Source: Mesotoga infera (GTDB taxonomy: Bacteria; Thermotogota; Thermotogae; Petrotogales; Kosmotogaceae). Taken from it: 64,000 nt of DNA. Every line of letters starts with the position of its first letter. Position 1 is the stretch's first letter. Of the stretch, positions 1-9,450 are shown piece by piece. Location: contig NZ_LS974202.1 in NCBI RefSeq assembly GCF_900157305.1, positions 1,302,001-1,366,000 of the forward strand. The letters are read 5' to 3'. Both the position numbers and the translations under genes were made by a program. The notes under the pieces were generated by a model. It saw nothing but the letters and a program-made list of their open reading frames with translations. It was not told the origin of the DNA and made no database searches.

Positions 1-306
1 CCCGAACCGTTCCAAGGAAAGGTTGATTTCTTCTCATGGCTTCCGGAAAGAAACGACGGCGAGGGCTTACCCTCAAACTATAATGAATTTTTTTCGCACA
101 TCCCCGGTAATACGAGGCTTGTGAGCTCCAGATACAGCATCGTAAACATAGGCGGGGTGGCGGTGAGGGATTTCACATACTCCCGGTGCAAGCTTTTTAG
201 CCCCCGGGGGCTGCCAGTAAGTTTTACCGATCCGTACAGCTTTTACACCGACCATGCGGAAAAGATCCCGCTCTGGTTCGCCGTTCAAAAGGAGGTGGCA
301 CAGTGA
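1..306 (+). CDS. Cas5-like protein, C-terminal part (5' end outside window)
   Basis: An open frame runs from the first base of the window to a TGA at 304-306, giving about 101 C-terminal residues. The stop overlaps the GTG start of the downstream cas3 by 4 bp, so the two are translationally coupled. Cas5 binds the crRNA 5' handle in type I Cascade, and cas5-cas3 adjacency is common in type I operons, including the second one in this window (16116-19180). No diagnostic Cas5 motif lies in the visible part, because the conserved RAMP N-terminus is off-window. The call therefore rests mainly on position. It could instead be another Cascade subunit. Confidence 0.5.
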   Translation, partial: PEPFQGKVDFFSWLPERNDGEGLPSNYNEFFSHIPGNTRLVSSRYSIVNIGGVAVRDFTYSRCKLFSPRGLPVSFTDPYSFYTDHAEKIPLWFAVQKEVAQ

Positions 307-2627
307 AAGCGGAAGAGTTTATGGCAAAGTCTTCTCCCGCAATAAGTCTTATAGATCACAGCAAGGATGTAGAAAGGATTGCGAGTGGCCTTGGCGAACC
401 AGCACTCAAACTTTTATCTTTGCTTCACGATGTGGGGAAGGTCTCGCCATCTTTTCAGAGAAAGCTGGGCAATGAGCGGTTCTCGGATATTGATCCGCGC
501 TTTCAGCTTGATGTGCCGCACAACATACTCTCGCTGTTCTATATAGACAAGCGCAGGCTATACGAGACATTTGCGCAGGACAGCCGACTGATACTCTCCG
601 CAATAGCCTTCCATCACTACAGGGAAAGCATGGGCCAGTACTTGTTAAGGCCTGGAAAACTGGCAGTTGCTGCTAAAGAAATGAAAGCTCACGAGGCGGA
701 GATAAATGAAGCTCTATCCGGTTTGGACAGAGAATTTGGCCTTGGCGGGCTCTTGAAAATTGACTCGCAGATGATTGAGAGTATAATCGGTGGGGCTTCC
801 TTGCTGGATATGGATATACTAATCCCCCCCTACAGGTTGGATTTCTCGATTATAAGGCAGGTTAAATCCATTGGGGCGACCCGCAGATTGGTCACACTCT
901 CTGGCTTCTTGAAATATTCGGACCATCTGGCCTCATTCCTCGAAGACGCCGGCCAGAGGGATTTCAAGATACCCGAGATCCCGGACAGATATCCGGCCGT
1001 TCTCTTGCAAATGAAAAACTCGGGAATTCCCGACAGCGATAATTGGCAGAAACGTAAAATGACAACCGGGAACACCATATTGCTCGCGGGAACTGGCAGC
1101 GGGAAGAGCCTCTTCGCGCTCATGTGGGCCGGAAACAGGCAAATGATTTTCACTCTTCCTCTCAGGGCGGCGGTTAATGCTATGTACGGAAACGTGTCCA
1201 AAATTCTTGGGAGTGATACTACCGGACTTCTACACTCTGACGCCAATCTGCAGACCGACCGAAATGACGAAGAGCTGAACGGGTTCACTCTCGATCTGGC
1301 AAGGCAGCTTTCCCTGCCAAATATAATCACCACCGGTGATCAAATATTCCCTTCGGCCTTGAAATATCCGGGATACGACAGGATCTACGCCATAGCCTCC
1401 AGAAGCGCGGTAGTGATAGATGAAGTTCAAGCTTACAGCCCCGTAGCATCTGCCGTGGTCGTAAAGCTGCTGGAAGACATATCCGCCATGGGAGGAAAAT
1501 TCCTTCTCATGACCGCCACACTCCCGCTTCATATAAAAGAGGAAATAGAGGCGAGGTGTACCCTGAACGGTGGCTTTGAATTTGTTGACATGTACGGTGA
1601 GCTCTTCGGAGGTACCAGGAAACACAGGATAGCGGTCGTTGGAAAGCCGTTGACAGAATCTGTGCCTGAGATCCTGGCCCGCTTGGGCGAGGGGAAAAAG
1701 GTCCTCGTAATAGCCAACACAGTCAAGCGGGCACAGGAGATATATCAAAAGCTCAAGGACGAAAATGGCGACACAAAAGAAAGCATCAGGCTTCTTCATT
1801 CAAGGCTGACTATGGAAGATAGGATGGAAAAGGAAAAAGAGGTTCTGGAAAAATTCCCTAACAGCCTGGAAGGCGAACCGGGAATACTCGTCTCCACGCA
1901 AGTGGTAGAGGCCTCGCTCGATTTATCTTTCGATTATCTATATACCGACATATCTCCAATAGACAGCCTTGTGCAAAGGATGGGAAGAGTCCTTCGGCAC
2001 ATACGCGAACCATTTGAGTACAAGGGCAGTGCCAATGTAATCATCCATGTGGCTCAAAATAAGGGAAAGATAGCAAACACAGAAGTCTATAACAATAGCT
2101 TGGTGGAATCCACCCTAAAAGCCCTTGCGAAATCTGCCGGAGTGGATAATTTTATACCCGAGCTCGGCGAAATGTACACTATTGAAGAGCCTCTAACCGA
2201 AGAAGACAAAAAAGAGCTGATCGAAACGGTTTTCTCAAGTTTGAAAGGAAGCGACTATCTAAACGAATTTGAAGAAGCGCTAAAGATTCTGGAGAGCGGC
2301 TGGTTGTCCGACAGGAAAGAAGAAGCACGTCGCATCTTCAGGGATATTTCTCAGACCGCTGTTATCCCGGAAACCCGTCTGAACGAAGCTGTGAAGTCGA
2401 TAAGAGAAATGATAGGAATGGCTGACTGGAAAGGGTTCAAGAAAAACATAGTGGCTAAATTTGTGGTGAATGTGAGCCAGAATTCCCTCTGGAAAAGGGA
2501 AAAAACGGAACTGGTGAAACTGCTGGAACGTAGTTTTGGTATTAGCGACAGAAAACTGCTCCGTTACGCTAAAGGGATATACGTTGTAAAAGGTTTTACA
2601 TACGACAGAGAGCTCGGCTTGAAATAA
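303..2627 (+). CDS. cas3: CRISPR-associated helicase/nuclease Cas3 (HD + DEAD-like helicase), first type I system
   Basis: This 774-aa protein is a full-length Cas3 that unwinds and degrades DNA recruited by Cascade. The N-terminal HD nuclease domain shows H42-D43 in LLHDVGK, a second His pair at 104-105 (AFHHYRE) and D207-H208 (KYSDHLAS). The SF2 helicase follows: Walker A GTGSGKS at 263-269, DEVQ at 373-376, MTATLP near 403-408, and the C-terminal VVEASLD and QRMGRVLRH motifs. The start is GTG at 303, with GGAGG at 291-295, 7 nt upstream. It overlaps the preceding cas5-like gene and is the last cas gene before array 1. No cas4/cas1/cas2 follows it, unlike the second cas3 here. It is clearly different in sequence from the Cas3 at 16835, so the two systems are not recent duplicates. 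Confidence 0.93.
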   Translation: MKAEEFMAKSSPAISLIDHSKDVERIASGLGEPALKLLSLLHDVGKVSPSFQRKLGNERFSDIDPRFQLDVPHNILSLFYIDKRRLYETFAQDSRLILSAIAFHHYRESMGQYLLRPGKLAVAAKEMKAHEAEINEALSGLDREFGLGGLLKIDSQMIESIIGGASLLDMDILIPPYRLDFSIIRQVKSIGATRRLVTLSGFLKYSDHLASFLEDAGQRDFKIPEIPDRYPAVLLQMKNSGIPDSDNWQKRKMTTGNTILLAGTGSGKSLFALMWAGNRQMIFTLPLRAAVNAMYGNVSKILGSDTTGLLHSDANLQTDRNDEELNGFTLDLARQLSLPNIITTGDQIFPSALKYPGYDRIYAIASRSAVVIDEVQAYSPVASAVVVKLLEDISAMGGKFLLMTATLPLHIKEEIEARCTLNGGFEFVDMYGELFGGTRKHRIAVVGKPLTESVPEILARLGEGKKVLVIANTVKRAQEIYQKLKDENGDTKESIRLLHSRLTMEDRMEKEKEVLEKFPNSLEGEPGILVSTQVVEASLDLSFDYLYTDISPIDSLVQRMGRVLRHIREPFEYKGSANVIIHVAQNKGKIANTEVYNNSLVESTLKALAKSAGVDNFIPELGEMYTIEEPLTEEDKKELIETVFSSLKGSDYLNEFEEALKILESGWLSDRKEEARRIFRDISQTAVIPETRLNEAVKSIREMIGMADWKGFKKNIVAKFVVNVSQNSLWKREKTELVKLLERSFGISDRKLLRYAKGIYVVKGFTYDRELGLK

Positions 2628-2905
2628 CGGCTGTGGTCTTTGACAATTCCGTCGACCTGAAAAGAGGGCAAAACGCCGGGGGATCGACGCAATGGCTGGT
2701 TTCATATTGCAGAGCCATTTTTCGCGATCAAACTCCCGGGAGAAGTGCGTTGAAACTTTGCCCGCCTGTGCAAAAAAAGCGAGGTTGACGAAATAAAACG
2801 CAACATTCCTCTGAAAAGCCTTCGCAAGGGACAATATGGCTGATTATGCGGCGACTTCTAAAACCACCGGTTCATAAGCTTTTTTATTATAATAATAGTA
2901 AATGG
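2628..2905 (+). promoter_or_regulatory. Leader of CRISPR array 1
   Basis: This non-coding stretch lies between the cas3 stop and the first repeat. It holds three things. First, a 41-nt element at 2648-2688 begins TCCGTCGACC and ends CCGGGGGATCGAC, with the ends forming a short imperfect hairpin. Second, the middle is mixed sequence. Third, an AT-rich end carries TATAAT at 2888-2893 and AATAGTAAATGG directly abutting the first repeat. The first and third elements recur in the leader of array 2 (29579-29752). The orientation is supported by degenerate repeats at the opposite (right) end of the array. Confidence 0.75.
2648..2688 (+). promoter_or_regulatory. Leader-upstream hairpin motif, copy 1
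   Basis: TCCGTCGACC is followed 12 nt later by AAAACGCCGGGGGATCGAC. CGTCGA pairs with TCGACG, extended by CC/GG around one bulged A. The same motif, with identical end-to-end length (41 nt) and different middle sequence, sits at 29587-29627 ahead of array 2. Both copies begin within about 21 nt of the last cas gene's stop codon. It could be a leader element read by the adaptation machinery or a terminator/processing hairpin for the cas transcript. No T-run follows it, so a simple intrinsic terminator is less likely. Confidence 0.6.
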
Positions 2906-5900
2906 GTTTCGAATCAACCAAAGAGGGATATAAACATTGCAGACGACTATGCACAACTAGACGTGATTAGAGTTTCGAATCAACCAAAGAGGGATATAAA
3001 CATGGTTGTAGTACCATCTGTATATACAAATTGGATTCTCGTTTCGAATCAACCAAAGAGGGATATAAACCCACACTTTATGACAATGTTTTCAGTTCCG
3101 TTCAGGGTTTCGAATCAACCAAAGAGGGATATAAACGCTTTACCTACGACCCTACTCTTGTAGAGGCCGTGTTTCGAATCAACCAAAGAGGGATATAAAC
3201 TAGTATTTTTCAAGCTCTTTCTTCACATCGTAGAGCGAGTTTCGAATCAACCAAAGAGGGATATAAACCTTCTCTCTTTTCCACGACGTTGCGCAAGCGA
3301 GCTGCGCCGTTTCGAATCAACCAAAGAGGGATATAAACACTGTGATTGAGAACTCTGGCAGATTGATTGTGTCGTTTCGAATCAACCAAAGAGGGATATA
3401 AACAACGAAAGAGCAACAGGAAGTTTTGAGTCTGGCGAGGTTTCGAATCAACCAAAGAGGGATATAAACTCAGGTGAGTTTCAATTTCGCCTGATAATAT
3501 TAGGGTTTCGAATCAACCAAAGAGGGATATAAACAAAATCAGTTCCCCGGCGGAGAGGCTTATACTTTTGATCGTTTCGAATCAACCAAAGAGGGATATA
3601 AACAAAGCTCGAACGTGAGCACGCCCGCACTCGGACTTCCGTTTCGAATCAACCAAAGAGGGATATAAACCGCGCCCCTCTATGAACTTCTTTCTGAGTG
3701 ACTTCAGTTTCGAATCAACCAAAGAGGGATATAAACCGACCGGCGGGATCCCCTCGAAAAACTCGACGATGTGTTTCGAATCAACCAAAGAGGGATATAA
3801 ACGTTCTATTGTCTTCGTGAATGCCGCGTCCGCTTCTTGTTTCGAATCAACCAAAGAGGGATATAAACTACTTCAATTGCCGAGAAGTGTGCGTGAAGGA
3901 TTCTGTTTCGAATCAACCAAAGAGGGATATAAACTTCAAACTGTCGTTTTCAGAGTCCGTCGGACACGTTTCGAATCAACCAAAGAGGTATATAAACACC
4001 GACACAGTCGGTACAAATGCAACTACCAGCTACGTTTCGAATCAACCAAAGAGGGATATAAACCTTCTCTTTTTTCGACGACATTTCGGAGGCGAGCTAC
4101 ACGTTTCGAATCAACCAAAGAGGGATATAAACGTTTGCGCTGATTCCGGCCCTCTCGGCCAGTTCTGTTTCGAATCAACCAAAGAGGGATATAAACCGTC
4201 ATCCCACCATTCGTGTCTTGTTGCAGAGACGGTTTCGAATCAACCAAAGAGGGATATAAACACAACATGAGGGACTACCCAAACATAATACTGTATTGCG
4301 TTTCGAATCAACCAAAGAGGGATATAAACTTGCACGAAGCGGTACACGCAATGTGTGACACATTTCAGTTTCGAATCAACCAAAGAGGGATATAAACTTG
4401 TGATATTTCCGGGGCCATAAAGATATATCCCCCGTTTCGAATCAACCAAAGAGGGATATAAACGCAAGCCGGCGACAATAAAGATAGACGGTCCGAGTTT
4501 CGAATCAACCAAAGAGGGATATAAACTCTTTGCCGAGATGTCTCTGGATGACATGCCCTGGCGTTTCGAATCAACCAAAGAGGGATATAAACAAGGTACA
4601 GATTTTTTACCTGAAGGAGAAGTGTCTGGTTTCGAATCAACCAAAGAGGGATATAAACATATAAAAATTTTTCGTCGTAACAATAGGTTTGTTAGCGTTT
4701 CGAATCAACCAAAGAGGGATATAAACATATACCAGTGCATTTCTAACTGGAATGATTTCTCGTTTCGAATCAACCAAAGAGGGATATAAACGTAGGCCCG
4801 TCTCCGATCTCGTTGATATAGAGAAAGTTTCGAATCAACCAAAGAGGGATATAAACTCTTCAAATGTCTGATAGAAAAGAAGCATCTGGTCGTTTCGAAT
4901 CAACCAAAGAGGGATATAAACCTCTCAACGACATCTCGGGATATGCCAGAAGCGGCGTTTCGAATCAACCAAAGAGGGATATAAACTACCTATTGATGAA
5001 GACTTCCCGAGTTTCGAGCAGGTTTCGAATCAACCAAAGAGGGATATAAACTCGGTCGAGTGATGTACTCCGTGCAGGCTGAGTGTTTCGAATCAACCAA
5101 AGAGGGATATAAACCTCTGACGAAAGCCTCTGAAAGTACGGGCGCTCCGTTTCGAATCAACCAAAGAGGGATATAAACTTCCGGCCCTCTCGGCCAATTC
5201 CTCTTGAGACAGTTTCGAATCAACCAAAGAGGGATATAAACCGAAACCGAGAAGCTCTCAAAAGCCAAAGACAATCGTTTCGAATCAACCAAAGAGGGAT
5301 ATAAACTATCTACGCACACCTCGAAAATCAATGGACTAGCGTGTTTCGAATCAACCAAAGAGGGATATAAACCCGGTATACCTATACGATCATTCAGGAA
5401 TTACCGTTTCGAATCAACCAAAGAGGGATATAAACTTCTCCGCGAGAGCCATGAAAACGCTTGCATACGCCCTTGTTTCGAATCAACCAAAGAGGGATAT
5501 AAACAGGAGAGGCTGGACTCAATAGGAAAATCCGAGAACGGTTTCGAATCAACCAAAGAGGGATATAAACTAACAATATAATCAGGATATTTATCTAGCT
5601 CCTCTAGTTTCGAATCAACCAAAGAGGGATATAAACCCGATCCAGCCTTGATATGATTGGCCTCTATGGCGTCAGCCGTTTCGAATCAACCAAAGAGGGA
5701 TATAAACAATGTCTATCTTTGTCATCTGCAAACTCTATATTGTTTCGAATCAACCAAAGAGGGATATAAACCCAAACAGCTTGATGAATTTCGAGCTGTG
5801 ATTGCTTTGTTTCGAATCAACCAAAGAGGGATATAAACCCCAGAACGAGGCGAAAGACTTGAAGAAGATTGCTCAGTTTCGAATCAACCAAAGAGGGATA

Positions 5901-6566
5901 TAAACTTCTCCGCGAGAGCCATGAAAACGCTTGCATACGCCCTTGTTTCGAATCAACCAAAGAGGGATATAAACTAACAATATAATCAGGATATTTATCT
6001 AGCTCCTCTAGTTTCGAATCAACCAAAGAGGGATATAAACCCGATCCAGCCTTGATATGATTGGCCTCTATGGCGTCAGCCGTTTCGAATCAACCAAAGA
6101 GGGATATAAACAATGTCTATCTTTGTCATCTGCAAACTCTATATTGTTTCGAATCAACCAAAGAGGGATATAAACTATCTATATATTCACGTTCTTTTGT
6201 AGGAGGGTATAGTTTCGAATCAACCAAAGAGGGATATAAACGTGAAGTGTTGTCGCTGTTCGCACAGGAAACACGCGAGTTTCGAATCAACCAAAGAGGG
6301 ATATAAACACATTCCGAATACCCCTGGATGATCGCAAACATCGAGTTTCGAATCAACCAAAGAGGGATATAAACTTGCTGGCTACCGCATGGATAGCCAG
6401 CGTAAAGCAGTTTCGAATCAACCAAAGAGGAATATAAACCTTCGATCTCTGTTTCTCGTAGGAGGCAAACATGGTTTCGAATCAACCAAAAAGGAATGTA
6501 AACTCCAAAGATAAACTTGAGCTGAAGATTATAACGTTTCGAATCAACCAAATAGGAATGATAAAC
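2906..6566 (+). CRISPR. CRISPR array 1: 56 repeats of 30 nt, 55 spacers (hand count)
   Basis: The repeat begins GTTTCGAATCAACCAAAGAG and ends GGGATATAAAC (30 nt). Spacers are about 33-41 nt. The first repeat starts at 2906, next to the leader. One internal variant at 3968 has a G-to-T change (GAGGTATATAAAC). The last three repeats, at 6410, 6474 and 6536, are progressively degenerate (GGAATATAAAC, GGAATGTAAAC, then a 31-nt GGAATGATAAAC), marking the old, leader-distal end. Spacers 39, 41, 42 and 43 recur exactly as spacers 46-49. The array follows the first cas3. Its repeat shares the ends and several internal positions with the array 2 repeat (ACC, GAGG, AAAC). All protein-like frames across this region are repeat read-through. 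Confidence 0.99.
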
Positions 6567-7246
6567 AGGCTTAAGAGACTTGAATTTTTCCTATGAAAGG
6601 CGTAGCAAACGTAACTTTCGGATGTTAGCATTAACCTTGGAATCATAATTATCAAATAGTGAATTTAAACGATGTAATTTTTATTTGCTGCGAATTATCC
6701 AACGAGGAGTTAGAGCCGGTTTGTCCGGCTCTTTCGCTTTCAATCATCCACGACACCAGGGTATGGAACTGCCGTTCGGAAGAGCGTCTCTTCGGTACAC
6801 GATTAAGAATAGGTCGATCTGCCCAGGGTACCTCTTTGATCATTCAAGACCCAAAAGCGGAAATTCGCTGACCTCGCTGTATCACTCTCCTTTCAAATGG
6901 TTTAGCTACAACAACTAAAAGACTGAAGCTGAAGATGAATAAGTCAGACTTTGAGATAAAAGAAAGATGCGAAAAAAAGCGTCCCATTTTGTATCCGAGA
7001 CACCCTACATAAAAACGAAGTCCTCGAGATAACTTAATTGATAGGTTGACAACGCGAAATCCTTTACAGGCTTGAGGTAAAAGCGACCTCTGGCTTTCTT
7101 GGAAATCCAGCAGAACAAACATCAACACGCTCACGACCTTCACAATCTCTATAAACTTTTCGGGTCTGTGGGCTCGTGCGTTTTGTCTTTTTATGTTGAG
7201 CTCGGGATGATAATATTGATATCATTACGGATATTCGAGGTGGGAT
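6567..7246. other. Intergenic region right of array 1
   Basis: No convincing gene is present. Short open frames exist but lack ribosome binding sites and recognisable content. The region contains one hairpin (listed separately at 6712-6740). Just before the next gene there is a possible weak promoter, TTGAGC at 7196-7201 and TATCAT at 7220-7225, spacing 18, which I rate as low confidence. The sequence 6740-6920 may be the remains of a decayed gene, but I cannot assign it. Confidence 0.4.
6712..6740 (+). terminator. Hairpin after array 1, possible transcription terminator
   Basis: AGAGCCGG at 6712-6719 is complementary to CCGGCTCT at 6725-6732, with a 5-nt loop, followed by TTCGCTTT. The stem is strong but the T-tract is interrupted. 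It lies about 145 nt beyond the last repeat on the array strand and could end the pre-crRNA transcript. Confidence 0.45.
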
Positions 7247-9409
7247 ATGGATAGAGAGACGGTAAGACTGACACTTCTGGCCGAAGCGCTGGAGCTGAGC
7301 CGGAAAGACCGTATTGAATATTACGCATTCGATGAGCTGGACGCTTTTTTCGATAGAAAGAAAGCATTTGAATTCGCCGGGGCTTTGAAGCGCGGATTTT
7401 TGTTGGATCAGCCTTTGGAAGCGATAATGGAGAATGGTTTCTTCAGAGGTTATTTCGCGGGGCTTATGCTCTCGAGTGACAGCCTTTCTTATGAGAAGAA
7501 AGAAGAGATGGCGAGAATTCTTATGGAGAGGTTTCTCGTTGATTTGAAGAAAGTGGATGATGCGTTGCCGGGTATGGAAGAGTTTTTCGATTCTGCGAAG
7601 CGTTTCGAGAAGCTTTTCTTTCCGTTTTATAAGGATAATTATCGCGAGCGGGCGAAGATGGATTTTAGAGATAACTTACTGATGTACTGGTGTTTCAAGA
7701 ATAGAGAATATTACATCCCTATAATCCTCTGGGGTAATGAACTGGCCTCGTTTCTTTGTGAGATCGCAGATAAGGAGAAGTTTGAAGGTGAGTGGGGAGA
7801 GAAGCTGAGAAAGATTTTGCCTCCGACCCTGGCCTATTATTCGATAGTCAAATTTGCTGGCTATAGTGTGGATATAAATCTTCCGAGGGCCGAAAGCATT
7901 ACAAGTTCGCTGTTCCCAATGCTGGTGCTTTTGGGTAATGAGAAGTTGACTTCGCGACAGCTGTCGGAGTTTATAATGAGCATTGCCCATTTTACAACGA
8001 TCGATGTTTTGCTTGTCCCGGTGGCAATGGTTGCCGGGGGAAGTGATGAAGAGAGGGCCAAGAGCATTGAGATTATCAACTGGATCTACACTTTGATGGA
8101 CGATTCGATGCTTGGTTTGGTATTAAGCCTTTCCAGCGGTGTGGCTAGAAATGGCTTTCTGTACGAGCTAGTGATGTCTAACGATTTCGCTAATCTCTTT
8201 GACAGGCTGAAGATTCTCCTGGAAGGTCTTAGTAAGGATAATTTATCCAGTGCGCTTGCGGCTATTGCGAGCGCCCTTGATGAGAAGGAGGAGCCTAGAG
8301 ATAGCGTTGAAAAGTTTATAGAGTATCTCATGACGCTTGAGCTTTCTTCGGGAGTCGAGGTTTCCGGGATTTTGCTCAGTAGAAAGTACGGGTTTGAGCA
8401 TGAGGAGTTCTTCAAGAAGGGTGTGAATGGCAATATATACGGTGGATTCGATTATTCATTCTTAAAGAAAATTGCGCGCCACACTTTCAGCTTTCTCGAT
8501 GAGCTCTACGAGCAGATGGTACTGGGTTATGAGAATAGATACAGGCCGGAATATATTATTACCAATGTTGAAGCGATGCTGGTACCCTCCTTTCTTTCAT
8601 GCGAAGATGAAGAGATCGAATACTCGAGAGCGCCGATGTACACGCTTATAAACTCTGTGATGGAGCTCGACGATGCCGACGAGGTTTTCAATGCTATCGT
8701 GGCTTATTGTAAGAAGTATCCCTACAACTTTGAATTTGTAAATGCCCTAATGCTTGTGTCTGCATTTGAGGTCGATAATGTGATTAAGCTTTTGTTCGAT
8801 GCCGCGGAAAGGGCTTATGGGATTCTGTCGAGGATCGTTGTTGACAAAGACGGGGATATATATCTCAAGGGTAGTGAAGAGAGCCCGTCCAATAAGGAGT
8901 TCGTGAATCTGATCGATAACTATGTGGACCAACTGGTCACGAAAAAGGATTATAGAAGGGTGCTGAAGGTTGCAGACACCGCCCTTCCACTTTTAAATTT
9001 GGAAGACTCAAAATCACTTCTCGCGAACTCTTTGATCGCTCACTGGAGGATGAAGGACTATAAGAGGTTGCCTGAATTGTTTGAAGAGGTCGATGACGAA
9101 AGCGACCCGAAAGCCCTGATGGTTATGGCTCTGATGAATTATGTCAATAAAGAGATAGACGACGCAGAAAGAATTATTCTGAATATTCTGGAGCAGTTTC
9201 CCCACTTCATCCAGTTTCTGCTCAGGAATGAAGAACCAACCAATGAAGACTTCGATAAAGAAGAAGAGTTTGACTATAAACACCAGAGAAAGATTGACGC
9301 ACTGTTTCTCGCCGAAGAGTTCAGAGAGGACTGGTTTAAGCTCAAGGGCGCTAAGGAATGGCTGAAGAAAGTTCAGAAGGTCTTTGATGAGGTCAACACG
9401 GAGTGGTGA
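7247..9409 (+). CDS. Hypothetical protein, 720 aa, with TPR-like C-terminal third
   Basis: I do not recognise this protein. It is large, acidic and apparently soluble: no signal peptide and no clear membrane segment. It is rich in helical Leu/Glu/Lys patterns. Roughly residues 560-690 show helix pairs that resemble TPR repeats (for example around DYKRLPELFEEVDDESDPKA and the following ALMNYVNKEIDDAERIILN), so a protein-interaction role is possible. No nuclease, ATPase or CARF motif is visible. The ATG at 7247 is preceded by GAGGTGGG. It stands alone between array 1 and a REP/group II intron block, on the same strand as both CRISPR loci. Whether it is linked to defence or is a housekeeping gene cannot be decided from sequence. 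Confidence 0.8.
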   Translation: MDRETVRLTLLAEALELSRKDRIEYYAFDELDAFFDRKKAFEFAGALKRGFLLDQPLEAIMENGFFRGYFAGLMLSSDSLSYEKKEEMARILMERFLVDLKKVDDALPGMEEFFDSAKRFEKLFFPFYKDNYRERAKMDFRDNLLMYWCFKNREYYIPIILWGNELASFLCEIADKEKFEGEWGEKLRKILPPTLAYYSIVKFAGYSVDINLPRAESITSSLFPMLVLLGNEKLTSRQLSEFIMSIAHFTTIDVLLVPVAMVAGGSDEERAKSIEIINWIYTLMDDSMLGLVLSLSSGVARNGFLYELVMSNDFANLFDRLKILLEGLSKDNLSSALAAIASALDEKEEPRDSVEKFIEYLMTLELSSGVEVSGILLSRKYGFEHEEFFKKGVNGNIYGGFDYSFLKKIARHTFSFLDELYEQMVLGYENRYRPEYIITNVEAMLVPSFLSCEDEEIEYSRAPMYTLINSVMELDDADEVFNAIVAYCKKYPYNFEFVNALMLVSAFEVDNVIKLLFDAAERAYGILSRIVVDKDGDIYLKGSEESPSNKEFVNLIDNYVDQLVTKKDYRRVLKVADTALPLLNLEDSKSLLANSLIAHWRMKDYKRLPELFEEVDDESDPKALMVMALMNYVNKEIDDAERIILNILEQFPHFIQFLLRNEEPTNEDFDKEEEFDYKHQRKIDALFLAEEFREDWFKLKGAKEWLKKVQKVFDEVNTEW

Positions 9410-9450
9410 GAGACGTTGTGAGTAGTAGGTCGCGAGCCGGCAAGAGCTAG

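Noticed and set aside
3682-4683. Long open frames inside array 1 with repeated FESTKEGYK, SNQPKRDIN or LYPSLVDSK peptides
   Set aside because: They are translations of the 30-nt CRISPR repeat in different frames, with spacer-derived peptides between; no ribosome binding sites.
4987-5021. GTTTCGAGCA in a spacer, resembling a repeat start
   Set aside because: The rest of the repeat is absent and spacing to both neighbouring repeats is normal; coincidence.
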